Shown here: in pieces, positions 55,332-64,000 of the stretch
Layout of the letters: each line of letters begins with the position of its first letter
Numbering within the stretch: the first letter of the stretch is position 1
Assembly (NCBI RefSeq): GCF_001467895.1
Contig: NZ_LNYO01000024.1
Coordinates: 62,001 to 126,000 of the forward strand
Reading direction: 5' to 3'
Source: Legionella nautarum
GTDB lineage: Bacteria > Pseudomonadota > Gammaproteobacteria > Legionellales > Legionellaceae
DNA length: 64,000 nucleotides
Notes under the pieces: model-generated
Database searches by the model: none
Told to the model about the DNA's origin: nothing
What the model saw: the letters and a program-made list of their open reading frames with translations, nothing else
Made by a program: the position numbers and the translations under genes

Positions 55332-56906
55332 ATGTCAGCGATTGAAACCATGGTACCTAAACGGCAAAGTCTATTACGTTCCACCTCTCTTGTATCGCTA
55401 ATGACTTTAATCTCACGTATGGTTGGCTTTGTACGTGATATGGTAATTGCCCAATTATTTGGTGCACAAGCAGGAATGGATGCCTTCTACGTTGCGTTCA
55501 GAATTCCTAATTTTATGCGTCGTCTCTTTGCTGAAGGGGCTTTTTCGCAAGCCTTTGTGCCCGTCCTTGCTGAGTATCAACAAACACGTCCTTTCGATGA
55601 TGTACGGCTTTTTATTGCGCGAATAGCAGGGCAATTAGGGGCTGTGCTCACTTTCGTCACGGTGATTGGTGTTATTGCGGCGCCGTTTATTATTTTTCTT
55701 TTTGCACCAGGATTTGGTGAGGGAAGTACGCGCTCTATACTGGCTACAGAAATGCTACGTATCACTTTTCCGTTTTTAATGTTGGTGTCGATGACGGCAA
55801 TGGCAGGAGCGATTCTGAACACCTATGGGTATTTTGGTGTTCCGGCCTTTACTCCGGTGCTTCTGAATATTTGTATGATTGTCGCTGCTATTTATTTGAG
55901 TCCACATCTGCAGCAACCTGTAGTGGGCTTAGCTTGGGGTGTGTTAGTGGCTGGGATAGTGCAATTCTGCTTCCAAATTCCTTTTCTTTATAATCGTCGA
56001 TTACTAGTAAAACCACGCATGGCTTGGAGCGATCCTGGCGTGAGGCGCGTTTTAAAGCTAATGGTTCCGGCCTTATTTGGGGTGTCTATCGCGCAAATTA
56101 ATCTGATGATTGATTCTATTTTTGCCTCCTTCCTTAAAGTGGGTAGTGTAACCTGGTTGTACTATACCGACAGACTGACTGATTTTCCTTTGGGTGTTTT
56201 TGGCGTGGCTATAGCCACCGTTATTTTGCCGCATTTGTCTAGACGGCATGCTGAGCAAGGTAGTGAGAAATTTTCTAAGACCTTGGATTGGGGTTTACGC
56301 TCCTTGTTGTTAATCGGCATACCCTCTGGTTTGGGCTTAGCTATGTTTTCTATGCCGCTTATCGCCAGTTGTTTCACATATGGTAAATTTTCCCCCAATG
56401 ATCTAATACAAACGCAAAAAAGTCTTATTGCCCTTGCTTCCGGTGTACCGGCTTTTATGATGGTGAAGGTTTTGGCCTCTGGTTTTTATGCTCGCCAAGA
56501 TATAAAAACTCCTGTAAAAGTAGGGGCTTGGGCGATGGTTGCCAATTCAATTCTTTGCGCTATATTCGTTTGGCCTTTGGCGCATGCAGGTCTTGCGCTC
56601 GCTTCTGCCTTGGCCGGCTATGTCAATTGCGGGATGTTGTTATTCTTGCTGAGACGCCGAGGGGTTTATAAACCCTCGGCAGGATGGATAAAATTTCTCA
56701 TGCAATTATTGATTGCTAATGCTGCTATTGCCCTATATTTATACCTGATGGTTGGTTCTGTGCAGCATTGGTTAGACCAATCTGCTTTAATGCGTTTAGT
56801 TCTGCTCATGTTTCATGTATCGGTTGCAGTCCTTATTTATTTATTGTGTTTAGTATTAACCGGCGTTCGTATAGCGCAATTTCGTGGCCAAATGAAGGAG
56901 CAATAA
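55332..56906 (+). CDS. murJ: Lipid II flippase MurJ (MviN)
   Basis: A 524-residue protein with about fourteen membrane segments. The start has SLVSLMTLISRMVGFVRD followed by AFYVAFRIPNFMRRLFAEGA, the diagnostic MurJ motif with essential arginines. It moves lipid II across the inner membrane for peptidoglycan synthesis. ATG 55332 gives family length. The stop TAA shares its last base with the ATG of the aminopeptidase gene. mviN near rpsT is common in gammaproteobacteria; here five genes lie between. Confidence 0.95.
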   Translation: MSAIETMVPKRQSLLRSTSLVSLMTLISRMVGFVRDMVIAQLFGAQAGMDAFYVAFRIPNFMRRLFAEGAFSQAFVPVLAEYQQTRPFDDVRLFIARIAGQLGAVLTFVTVIGVIAAPFIIFLFAPGFGEGSTRSILATEMLRITFPFLMLVSMTAMAGAILNTYGYFGVPAFTPVLLNICMIVAAIYLSPHLQQPVVGLAWGVLVAGIVQFCFQIPFLYNRRLLVKPRMAWSDPGVRRVLKLMVPALFGVSIAQINLMIDSIFASFLKVGSVTWLYYTDRLTDFPLGVFGVAIATVILPHLSRRHAEQGSEKFSKTLDWGLRSLLLIGIPSGLGLAMFSMPLIASCFTYGKFSPNDLIQTQKSLIALASGVPAFMMVKVLASGFYARQDIKTPVKVGAWAMVANSILCAIFVWPLAHAGLALASALAGYVNCGMLLFLLRRRGVYKPSAGWIKFLMQLLIANAAIALYLYLMVGSVQHWLDQSALMRLVLLMFHVSVAVLIYLLCLVLTGVRIAQFRGQMKEQ

Positions 56907-58276
56907 TGCCTGCTGACATGTTTTATGAAATTCAGTCTGAAAAAGCAATCCCCCTATTTTTAGTGACCGAAACTCATTGGGAACAACGACTGGAAGCATT
57001 AACTCCCGCAGAGAGGAATTGTCTTCTAAGTCGAGAATTCACTGGCAAATTGGGTGATTTCTGTCTGATTCATACCGCTGAAGGTCATCTGAGCAAGGCT
57101 TACATTGGTGCAGCGAATGGTGATCAGATGTTAGCGTTAGCTAATGCGGCAACTCAGTTACCTGCAGGTTGCTATGTTGCTCAGGAAGTTTTGTCGCATA
57201 GTGCAAAGGTTAACTGGTCTCTGGCGCAATATCGTTTTAGTGAATATAAAAAACAAGAATGCTCGGCTCGTACTTTATTAGTGAATAAAGAAGAATTACC
57301 AGGAGTTTTAGCTGAAGCCGAGGCTATTTTTTTGGTTCGTGATTTGATAAACAGACCGACGAACTCCTTAGGACCACAGGAGTTGTCCATGGAGGTATCG
57401 AGGATTTCTGTAAAATATAAAGCCCATTTCAAAAGATGGCTTGGTGAGCAATTAGTCAATTCAAACTTGAATGCTATCTATACCGTAGGTAAAGCTGCAG
57501 CAACACCACCACGCTTATCAACACTGAGCTGGGGTAATGAGAATCATCCGAAGGTCACCTTAATTGGTAAAGGGGTTTGTTTTGACAGCGGGGGCTTGGA
57601 TCTTAAACCTTCTGCTGCAATGCGCTTGATGAAAAAAGACATGGGCGGGGCTGCTCATGCAATAGGTTTGGCACAATGGATTATGGAGCAACAATTACCT
57701 ATTTATTTGCGCTTGTTTATTCCTGCTGTTGAAAATTCAGTAGGTCCTAATTCATTCAGGCCAGGTGATATTATCAAAATGCATAATGGTTTAACGGTGG
57801 AAATTGATAATACCGATGCGGAGGGGCGCTTAGTATTAGCCGATGCAATTTCCAAGGCTTGCGAAGATTTGCCCGATTTATTGATTGATTTTGCAACGCT
57901 GACGGGAGCAGCGCGAGTCGCGGTAGGTACGGATATTGCGGCTATGTTCTCTAATGATGACCAATTAGCGCAGGCTATTAGTGAATCTGCTTTGGCAGTT
58001 AATGATCCAGTATGGCGCTTACCCTTGTTTTCTGGCTATGAAGAACTGCTTAATTCCACGGTGGCTGATTTAGTGAATTCCAGTCCTTCGCCCTATGCGG
58101 GGGCAATTACAGCTGCTTTATTCTTACAGCGCTTTATACCCAAGTCTTTATCCTGGGTCCATTTTGATCTTATGGCTTGGAATCTCGCGTCTAAACCTGG
58201 CAAACCTGAAGGTGGAGAGGCGATGACCCTGCGGGCATTGATGCATTATTTAAAGAAAAGATATAGCCATAATTGA
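56906..58276 (+). CDS. Leucyl aminopeptidase, family M17
   Basis: A 456-residue cytosolic enzyme with two metal ions. The catalytic half has GKGVCFDSGGLDLKPS (metal-binding Lys and Asp), KKDMGGAAHAIG and the signature NTDAEGRLVLADA. The N-terminal domain is shorter and less conserved. It removes N-terminal residues from peptides. AAGGAG lies before the ATG, which overlaps the murJ stop by one base, so it is translationally coupled to murJ. Confidence 0.92.
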   Translation: MPADMFYEIQSEKAIPLFLVTETHWEQRLEALTPAERNCLLSREFTGKLGDFCLIHTAEGHLSKAYIGAANGDQMLALANAATQLPAGCYVAQEVLSHSAKVNWSLAQYRFSEYKKQECSARTLLVNKEELPGVLAEAEAIFLVRDLINRPTNSLGPQELSMEVSRISVKYKAHFKRWLGEQLVNSNLNAIYTVGKAAATPPRLSTLSWGNENHPKVTLIGKGVCFDSGGLDLKPSAAMRLMKKDMGGAAHAIGLAQWIMEQQLPIYLRLFIPAVENSVGPNSFRPGDIIKMHNGLTVEIDNTDAEGRLVLADAISKACEDLPDLLIDFATLTGAARVAVGTDIAAMFSNDDQLAQAISESALAVNDPVWRLPLFSGYEELLNSTVADLVNSSPSPYAGAITAALFLQRFIPKSLSWVHFDLMAWNLASKPGKPEGGEAMTLRALMHYLKKRYSHN

Positions 58277-58307
58277 ATAAAGAAAAGGGGATGACGTACG
58301 GGATTAT

Positions 58308-61300
58308 TTATAGGGATTTCGGCTCTGTGGCAGCCCCAGTAGCTTCTTCTAATGGAGGTGTTTCTTCTATGTTTACTACCCTAATCCCGTCCCTAGATTC
58401 CGCAACAACCCTAACAAGCTGAGTATCTTGTTCCTCTTCTTTTGGAGCATGTGCTTCGAACTCACGCATCATTATTCTTGTACTATCCAATAATTCCCTC
58501 TGCTTTTCTTCTACGTTCTTTTGAGTGGCCATTTTCCCCAGGATTAAGGGTTGAAGCTGCGAAATATTTTCGCCGATTTCTTGTAACAGCATCTCTTTTG
58601 TTGCTACTTCTAAATGTTTTGCGGAAGCGCCTGCGCGGAAAAAACCAATCGCCGCATTAAAAAGTTGACTGATTTTGCCGGGTGCAAATATCAGCTCCGA
58701 TAACACCGAATTCATTTCGTTAGGGGTTGGAAAATAATGAGAAGAAGCGAGGTATTGGCCGATAAGTAATGGACTAGCAACTAGGGTATAAAAAAGGACA
58801 ATAGGAACCCGAAGGACAGCGCCTACTAATTCCCAACTTATTCTTACCACATTAGCGGTTGCCCGTACGATTAATCCAAAGTCAACTCTTGCCTTATCCA
58901 ACAAATCCTGTACCGGTTGAAAGCTAAAACGCCTGCTTTCACCGAGCTTGGGATTAATAAAGGAAGCAATAGCTAAACCTGAAATTAAAATTAGAGCCAC
59001 ACTTGCTCGTGTGATAGCAGGAATATATGCAAGAGTCATTTTTAGGGAACCGGCTAATCCTCCAATTCTTTCACGCCCACCGATTAATTTATATTTCACT
59101 GCAGCAATATATTCTGGGTTGTCTGCATAATGGGTGTTGACATAATGCATTATTTTATATTTTTCATCCTGCGGTAAATTATCTGGTTCAAGTTGCAAAA
59201 TTTGCTGGCGTATGCGAGCTCGCTTAGAGCTTTCTTGCAATTTGGGAATGATTTTGGTCTCTGTTTCTTCGGAAACTTGGGTATTTTCTAGAACATAGTT
59301 TGTAATCGCCTTTTCAAGCAAATTAACTGTCGAATCAGAGTAGTCAGGGTGTAAAGCATCTTTGAATGCATTGAGATATTCTGTTGTTTGTTGATCAATC
59401 TGCTTTTCTTCTTCTGGAGTTAATTCGTGCGCTCCATTTTTTTGTGCTTTTATATAACCTACCGCAATCGCTGCCCTAACTTCGGGGCGTAACGCTTCCA
59501 TCTTGGCTTGAGCCTGACGAATAGCTTTAGCATTAGGTGATTGGGCAGATTTAGACTTTTTGGCCTCGGCATCACTTTCATGATCTTGTTCAGACTCTTC
59601 TTCTTCCCAGTCATAGCGAATACCACTTTCGATAACAATGGCAGCTAATTTTGCGCCTGATACGCCAAGCTCCAAATACGGAAAAGTCGCGTGTCCCGCT
59701 TCTTCTGCTATTGAACTACTCAACCAAGGAATATCGGCGTGAAAGGCAATTTCAAAACCCAAGCCGACAGTTGCCAGGCCAACAACGGTGGCTAACACGG
59801 GATTTTCAATGAGCATTTCTACACCACGGATAGCAAGACTATTTTTGCCGCTCGTTAAATCGAAGAATAGAAAAGCGGCTTTCCCATTAATCATGGCGGT
59901 AGAAAAAGAAGACATGAGTCCCTGTGTTTGACCCACCAACGTTTTTGCTATAGGGATATTCATTTTCGCGTAAATAAAATGAAGGAAAGAGAGCTTTGTT
60001 AAGAAGGGCATAGCCATTGGCGCTGCAGTACAGGCTGCTAAAGTAAAGGCGACACCGCCGATTGGATGTGCGCGATAAATTTCTTTGGTGAATACTTCAA
60101 CGATACTGCGGGTGAAATCATTCGAGGCCCAGGATACAAAATCTTCTGGATTATCTGGATTTAAACGATATGCGGCTGTTGCTTCAACATGATGATCAAA
60201 AAACATGTCACTATAGGATAATTGCTTCAATACTTCGCTATCGGATGGGAGTTTCTCTTTATAAGTACGATGTAAGTCCTCAATTTTTTGCGTATGGAGA
60301 CGAGTAGCTCTTTCATCGTCCTTCAGACGCGAATCGAGTAGGAGCATGAGTTCATTATCGCTGATTGAATTTCTACCAATAGAGATATCATAGTAAATAT
60401 CTTTCATACCTTCCCAAAAATGAACCGTGATGCCTTTAATCACTTCACCTAAGGGATTCAGGCTAAAATTAGCCACTTGCTGACCGAGAAATTGCATACC
60501 TGTTACAAAAAGACCACCATTGGTCACTTGGGTAGGGGGCTTGTCACGAAAAAGTTCTCGAGTTTCTTCCAGCGTTTTATACTTTTCTTCAGCAATATCC
60601 CATTTTTGTAAAAAAGCCTGTTGGCTAGGAAAGGCCGGAATCTTGAAAGGCTCGCGATCGAAGGCTCTCAGACTAAGATTCACTATACCTGTTGCTGCAA
60701 AGAAACCTGAGTACAAGAGATCAAGACCAAAAGAAACCACATCGATGCCAGAATTAACTAGGACAAATAAGCCTCTTTTGGCGGCAGTGTAGCCTGGTAT
60801 TTTTCCTTTTTCCCCCCTGAAATTAATTAGCATGACCGTGTCATCGCTGGATTGATAGAGCTCTCCGCCTTCCTCGTTCCGTTTGATTAACGCAATTCGC
60901 TTTGCTAAATCAACCTGCGATTTAGGATTAAAACCATATTCCGCTAAATCAACAGTCACTAATTCCGATTGGTCTTTGGCAGAAAAATCTAAGCTATGGG
61001 CTTTAGTGACTGGATTATGATAATCCGTCATTTGACTAGAATAGCCTTCTCCGGTGAATTGGGCATCAAGTAAAGCTTGAGATAAACCACTACCGTCTTG
61101 ATATAAGCCGCTAACGCTGTAACTCGCATCGATCGCTGTTTGCGTGATCGTATTAATCTGCTGTTGTAAAAAATATTTTAATAAACTATCACTGCCGCCA
61201 TAGCTGCCTAAAATTGCTCTGACTTGTTCTTGGGTAGGATTTTGATCTTTTATGGCTATGAGCGATTGTTCATATTGGTAGGCCGCGTAGCCGAGGGTCT

Positions 61301-61961
61301 TTGCGCCATGGATTAGAGTAGAATAAGGCTCTAGATCTGTTTTCTCTCCCATTTTGGCTTCCATAGCCCTTCTTTCATTTCGCATATTTTCCCGGAATTT
61401 TGCGAGTTTTTTAATGATAACTTCTAGATTTTCTTTAGGTGTTTTGACGGACTGGTAACGATTAACAGAGCGATTCAGCGGTTGTAGAGCCTCAATAAAG
61501 GTTTGTGCACCATCGGCAACAGCTAATCTTTCTTCATTTTTTCTGACTTTTATACCTAATTCAGTGGAGCGTTCGAATACGGTGCGTTTATATTCACCGA
61601 TTTGTGCAATCATCTTAGCAAGAGGATCTTGAATACCACTGGCATCAAAGACACCATTCCGTAAAGCGCTTCTTATTTTTTCTGCTGTAGTGACATAGAC
61701 AGTAGTTTGATAGCTATCATCTTGATTGACTATCGAGAGGGTGGCTTGGCCATTGGAATAAACTTTTTTCTTTTCTAAAATGCTTGGTGTGGTAATTTCA
61801 CTGAGTTCACTTAATGAAGGTAAAACAGAGCCTGCTGGAGTAGCAATTGCACGAAAAGGGGTTAATAAAACCATCTTTGAATCATCGGCTCCATGCAATA
61901 CGAATTTTCTCTTCAAAGATTCGTTATAAGCTAACATTGCATGGTATGGACTTTTTGACAT
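58308..61961 (-). CDS. Very large multi-pass protein of unknown function
   Basis: A 1217-residue protein without signal peptide. The first 380 residues are soluble and helical (HGADDSKMVLLTPF near the start, a coiled region about 130-215). Hydrophobic segments appear near 390-430, 629-655, 720-740, 977-1000 and 1044-1070. A charged helical region (about 790-960) lies between. The last 40 residues are Glu-rich (PKEEEQ ... NIEETPPLEEATGAATEP), like the export signal of many Dot/Icm effectors. I recognise no enzyme motif. It could be a translocated membrane-remodelling effector (inference). Confidence 0.78.
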   Translation of the reverse strand: MSKSPYHAMLAYNESLKRKFVLHGADDSKMVLLTPFRAIATPAGSVLPSLSELSEITTPSILEKKKVYSNGQATLSIVNQDDSYQTTVYVTTAEKIRSALRNGVFDASGIQDPLAKMIAQIGEYKRTVFERSTELGIKVRKNEERLAVADGAQTFIEALQPLNRSVNRYQSVKTPKENLEVIIKKLAKFRENMRNERRAMEAKMGEKTDLEPYSTLIHGAKTLGYAAYQYEQSLIAIKDQNPTQEQVRAILGSYGGSDSLLKYFLQQQINTITQTAIDASYSVSGLYQDGSGLSQALLDAQFTGEGYSSQMTDYHNPVTKAHSLDFSAKDQSELVTVDLAEYGFNPKSQVDLAKRIALIKRNEEGGELYQSSDDTVMLINFRGEKGKIPGYTAAKRGLFVLVNSGIDVVSFGLDLLYSGFFAATGIVNLSLRAFDREPFKIPAFPSQQAFLQKWDIAEEKYKTLEETRELFRDKPPTQVTNGGLFVTGMQFLGQQVANFSLNPLGEVIKGITVHFWEGMKDIYYDISIGRNSISDNELMLLLDSRLKDDERATRLHTQKIEDLHRTYKEKLPSDSEVLKQLSYSDMFFDHHVEATAAYRLNPDNPEDFVSWASNDFTRSIVEVFTKEIYRAHPIGGVAFTLAACTAAPMAMPFLTKLSFLHFIYAKMNIPIAKTLVGQTQGLMSSFSTAMINGKAAFLFFDLTSGKNSLAIRGVEMLIENPVLATVVGLATVGLGFEIAFHADIPWLSSSIAEEAGHATFPYLELGVSGAKLAAIVIESGIRYDWEEEESEQDHESDAEAKKSKSAQSPNAKAIRQAQAKMEALRPEVRAAIAVGYIKAQKNGAHELTPEEEKQIDQQTTEYLNAFKDALHPDYSDSTVNLLEKAITNYVLENTQVSEETETKIIPKLQESSKRARIRQQILQLEPDNLPQDEKYKIMHYVNTHYADNPEYIAAVKYKLIGGRERIGGLAGSLKMTLAYIPAITRASVALILISGLAIASFINPKLGESRRFSFQPVQDLLDKARVDFGLIVRATANVVRISWELVGAVLRVPIVLFYTLVASPLLIGQYLASSHYFPTPNEMNSVLSELIFAPGKISQLFNAAIGFFRAGASAKHLEVATKEMLLQEIGENISQLQPLILGKMATQKNVEEKQRELLDSTRIMMREFEAHAPKEEEQDTQLVRVVAESRDGIRVVNIEETPPLEEATGAATEPKSL

Positions 61962-62141
61962 AGTATCTCAATCTCGACATGGTCAAAATTAATATAAATT
62001 TTTCTTTTTTTAAACATTATGATAAGAATAGCATAAGAGGCTTATGTCATTATTAAGTTAGGAGCTATAAAGAATTGTGGACTGTTTTTTTTTATAAATT
62101 GAGGTAGGGTTAGGCCAAAAGCAAGGCCTAACCTTGTATTT

Positions 62142-64000
62142 CTAAACGCTCGGGTTATCTCCGGCATTCAAAGTGCCGTGATCGGGCTCATCTAATATAG
62201 TTAATTCCTGCTGTAACTTGATCAAACCTTTATGGGCTTCTTCTGCAGCAGAAGCAATCATAACTTCTGTTTCATTGGGGAAGAATCGAGCTCTATAATT
62301 TTCACCGTTCCATGTTTTAAAACCCCAAGTTAGTGGCCGCAAAAGGGTATTGATGAAGTTAATAAAGGAATTTGACACCTCAGTAGTTAAGCTGTGATAG
62401 TTGGAATCCCCCTCCCTTAGCGCTTCACTTATTGACAGTATGGATGAATTAATAAAATCAGCGGGAGTAGTAGTTGATATAGGCAGTAAATAACAACCTA
62501 GATTCTGGTTTAGACGAATATCCATATTGTTCAGAATGTTAATACGAGGATCTTCGGTTTCATCTTCTTTTTTATGAGTAGTACGGATACGGTCAATTTC
62601 AGCCTGAATTTTAGCTCTCATTGTCTTAATAATTTGAACTTCTTTAGAGTTTGATTTATCTGTAGACGTATTATTATCTTCTTTAATATCAGTATTAGTA
62701 ATAGTGGCTTGTGGTACTTCATCAGAGTGGTGAATTTCTTCATCTGGATCTGGTGTCGGATTATCAGAGCTAGCTTTGCTGAGTAGTGAGGTTGAAGAAT
62801 CAAGCGGAGTTTCTGTCGATGGGACTTGTATATTTTGCGGTTCTTGTTTTTCCTTATTAGCTACCCCTGTAGTATCGCTATTAGTAGATTCTTCCATGGT
62901 TTGAGCAACAGAATGAGGGGGGATTTTTTCTTCAAGAATTCTGGGAGGTTCTTTGGTATCTTTTATGCTGTTACTATCATCTGCTACTTGAGGTTCATTA
63001 CCAAATAAACTTTGAGTATTTTTAGTAGGCGCCGTTGGAGAAGAGCCTTGACTCTTTGGCTTTTCAGTCTCTTTTTCAAATAACTGGTTTGCGCTTGCTT
63101 GTATTAGTTCTGCAGACTCACTTCTAATGTTGGCTGGATGAAGAGTTCTAACTGGTCTATGAATAGGTGCTTGTGGCTTTTTATTTTGAGCTTGTTGCCT
63201 CGAGTTTTCTTTTTTGGGATTTTTTGTAAACCCTGAGGCAACTTGAGCCAAGCTTTCTAGAAAAGTAGGTTCTGGTTTGGGAGCTTCTGCTTGTGCTGTA
63301 GCCCTACTTTTTGCCGCAGCAGCTTTTTTTAGAGCTTTTGCATTTTCAATAGCCCTATCGATTGCTACCTGTTGCTCAGAAACACGTCGCTTTAACAGCG
63401 CTAATGGTTCGGCGTTTAGGGAGATAGGTTTTGATAAATCTTTCAGTTGAGGTTTAGTTACATTCTTCAGTGCAAGCATTATCAAATCTAATTTATTGTT
63501 GACCTCAGCTAATTCCTCAGGAGTGTACACGGTTCTAAGTAAACTGGCGTTTTGTGTAATGTGGTCTCTTAAACTCTCTACGTTTCTTTTTATTTCACGC
63601 GTACTTTCGAGAAAATCCTCATTCCCTGCTTTTATCTTTGTTTCCAAACTGGATTGAATCATGGCTAGGCGATCCAATTGGTCTTGCTTTTTAGTATTCC
63701 ATACAGAATGGGGGCATGAATTATATTGATTTAGAACTAATCTCATACCGCTTTCTGCTTTGTGAATTTGTAATCTTATCTCGGCTAAATAGTTATCAGA
63801 TAAATTATAAACCTTGGCTTGGGCTTCCAATTTTGCAAATAAATCTTTGACGGACTGGAGCGCATCCTTACAATCTTTATTAAATTGCACTCTCTCTTTT
63901 TTAACGGCGTCAACTGTATCATTGTATTTCACTACAGTAGCGCTAAGCATGAGATGTCTACTTTTTAATAAACTAATTTCATGTTGGAGTATTGAAGTTT
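62142..64000 (-). CDS. Coiled-coil protein with proline-rich middle, open at the right edge
   Basis: The visible part has at least 602 residues from ATG 63950, but the frame continues upstream without a stop to the window edge (sequence TSILQHEISLLKSRHLM before that Met), so the true start may lie outside. Residues 1-190 are heptad-rich coiled coil; about 190-430 is low-complexity, rich in Lys, Pro, Ser, Thr and Glu, with Ala/Lys-rich KALKKAAAAKSRATAQAEA; the last 150 are helical. It is in line with the 1217-residue gene, 180 bases away. Family unknown; such architecture is common in Legionella effectors. Confidence 0.72.
   Translation of the reverse strand, partial: TSILQHEISLLKSRHLMLSATVVKYNDTVDAVKKERVQFNKDCKDALQSVKDLFAKLEAQAKVYNLSDNYLAEIRLQIHKAESGMRLVLNQYNSCPHSVWNTKKQDQLDRLAMIQSSLETKIKAGNEDFLESTREIKRNVESLRDHITQNASLLRTVYTPEELAEVNNKLDLIMLALKNVTKPQLKDLSKPISLNAEPLALLKRRVSEQQVAIDRAIENAKALKKAAAAKSRATAQAEAPKPEPTFLESLAQVASGFTKNPKKENSRQQAQNKKPQAPIHRPVRTLHPANIRSESAELIQASANQLFEKETEKPKSQGSSPTAPTKNTQSLFGNEPQVADDSNSIKDTKEPPRILEEKIPPHSVAQTMEESTNSDTTGVANKEKQEPQNIQVPSTETPLDSSTSLLSKASSDNPTPDPDEEIHHSDEVPQATITNTDIKEDNNTSTDKSNSKEVQIIKTMRAKIQAEIDRIRTTHKKEDETEDPRINILNNMDIRLNQNLGCYLLPISTTTPADFINSSILSISEALREGDSNYHSLTTEVSNSFINFINTLLRPLTWGFKTWNGENYRARFFPNETEVMIASAAEEAHKGLIKLQQELTILDEPDHGTLNAGDNPSV

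Noticed and set aside
1-64000. tRNA genes, CRISPR arrays, prophage or integrase genes
   Set aside because: I looked for T-loop sequences, regularly spaced repeats and integrase or transposase motifs and found none that hold up.

Overview
The window looks like a chromosomal segment of a Legionella species. It is AT-rich, gene-dense gammaproteobacterial DNA. The genus call rests on marker genes and their order: an icmH/dotU gene of the Dot/Icm type IV secretion system at the left edge, a thermolysin-like secreted protease of the ProA type, an ahpC2-ahpD pair, a nosP / histidine kinase / GGDEF-EAL operon, a PlaA-like GDSL lipase, phhA-letA-uvrC in a row, and the enhA-enhB-enhC locus followed by rpsT. 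Gene order agrees only in blocks with what I remember of L. pneumophila, so a non-pneumophila species is likely (inference). I saw no tRNA, rRNA, CRISPR array, transposase or prophage gene.

Layout. 1-3.4 kb: partial icmH (minus), a Bcr/CflA efflux pump and the peroxide-detoxifying ahpC-ahpD pair. 3.7-8.5 kb: a minus-strand NO/c-di-GMP operon (FIST-domain NosP, histidine kinase, REC-PAS-GGDEF-EAL). 8.8-13.6 kb: fadH, a YjbQ protein, an M4 metalloprotease and a small secreted protein. 13.7-15.5 kb: a tandem pair of paralogous membrane proteins. 15.7-22.4 kb: AraC regulator, a membrane diguanylate cyclase, deaD, an MFS transporter and a polytopic membrane protein. 22.6-27 kb: plaA, a DUF3530-like protein, djlA, waaA. 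27.1-29.7 kb: a second tandem pair of unknown paralogues, split by a repeat element. 30-33.8 kb: hemA-prfA-prmC-dksA operon on the minus strand. 34-40.4 kb: a small conserved-looking protein, an M50 protease, comF, bioC, dacB, phhA, letA. 40.8-50.6 kb: uvrC, a second GGDEF-EAL protein with a damaged EAL site, then enhABC. 51-58.3 kb: rpsT, a PepSY protein, a YaiI protein, an SDR, a uridine-kinase-like protein, a ZIP transporter, murJ and a leucyl aminopeptidase. 58.3-64 kb: a 1217-residue multi-pass protein and a coiled-coil protein that runs off the right edge; both are candidate secreted effectors by inference only.

How the genes fit together. Three genes here make or break c-di-GMP and letA encodes the GacA-type regulator of the replicative/transmissive switch, so the window is rich in life-cycle control. 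Envelope functions are also dense (murJ, dacB, enhABC, waaA, M50 protease). The most unusual non-coding signal is a family of about 180-310 bp repeats with terminal inverted repeats, found at least five times and nearly always within a few bases of the 3' end of a gene. Proteins of unknown function come in two tandem pairs plus the two large right-edge genes; several have the acidic C-termini seen in many Dot/Icm substrates.
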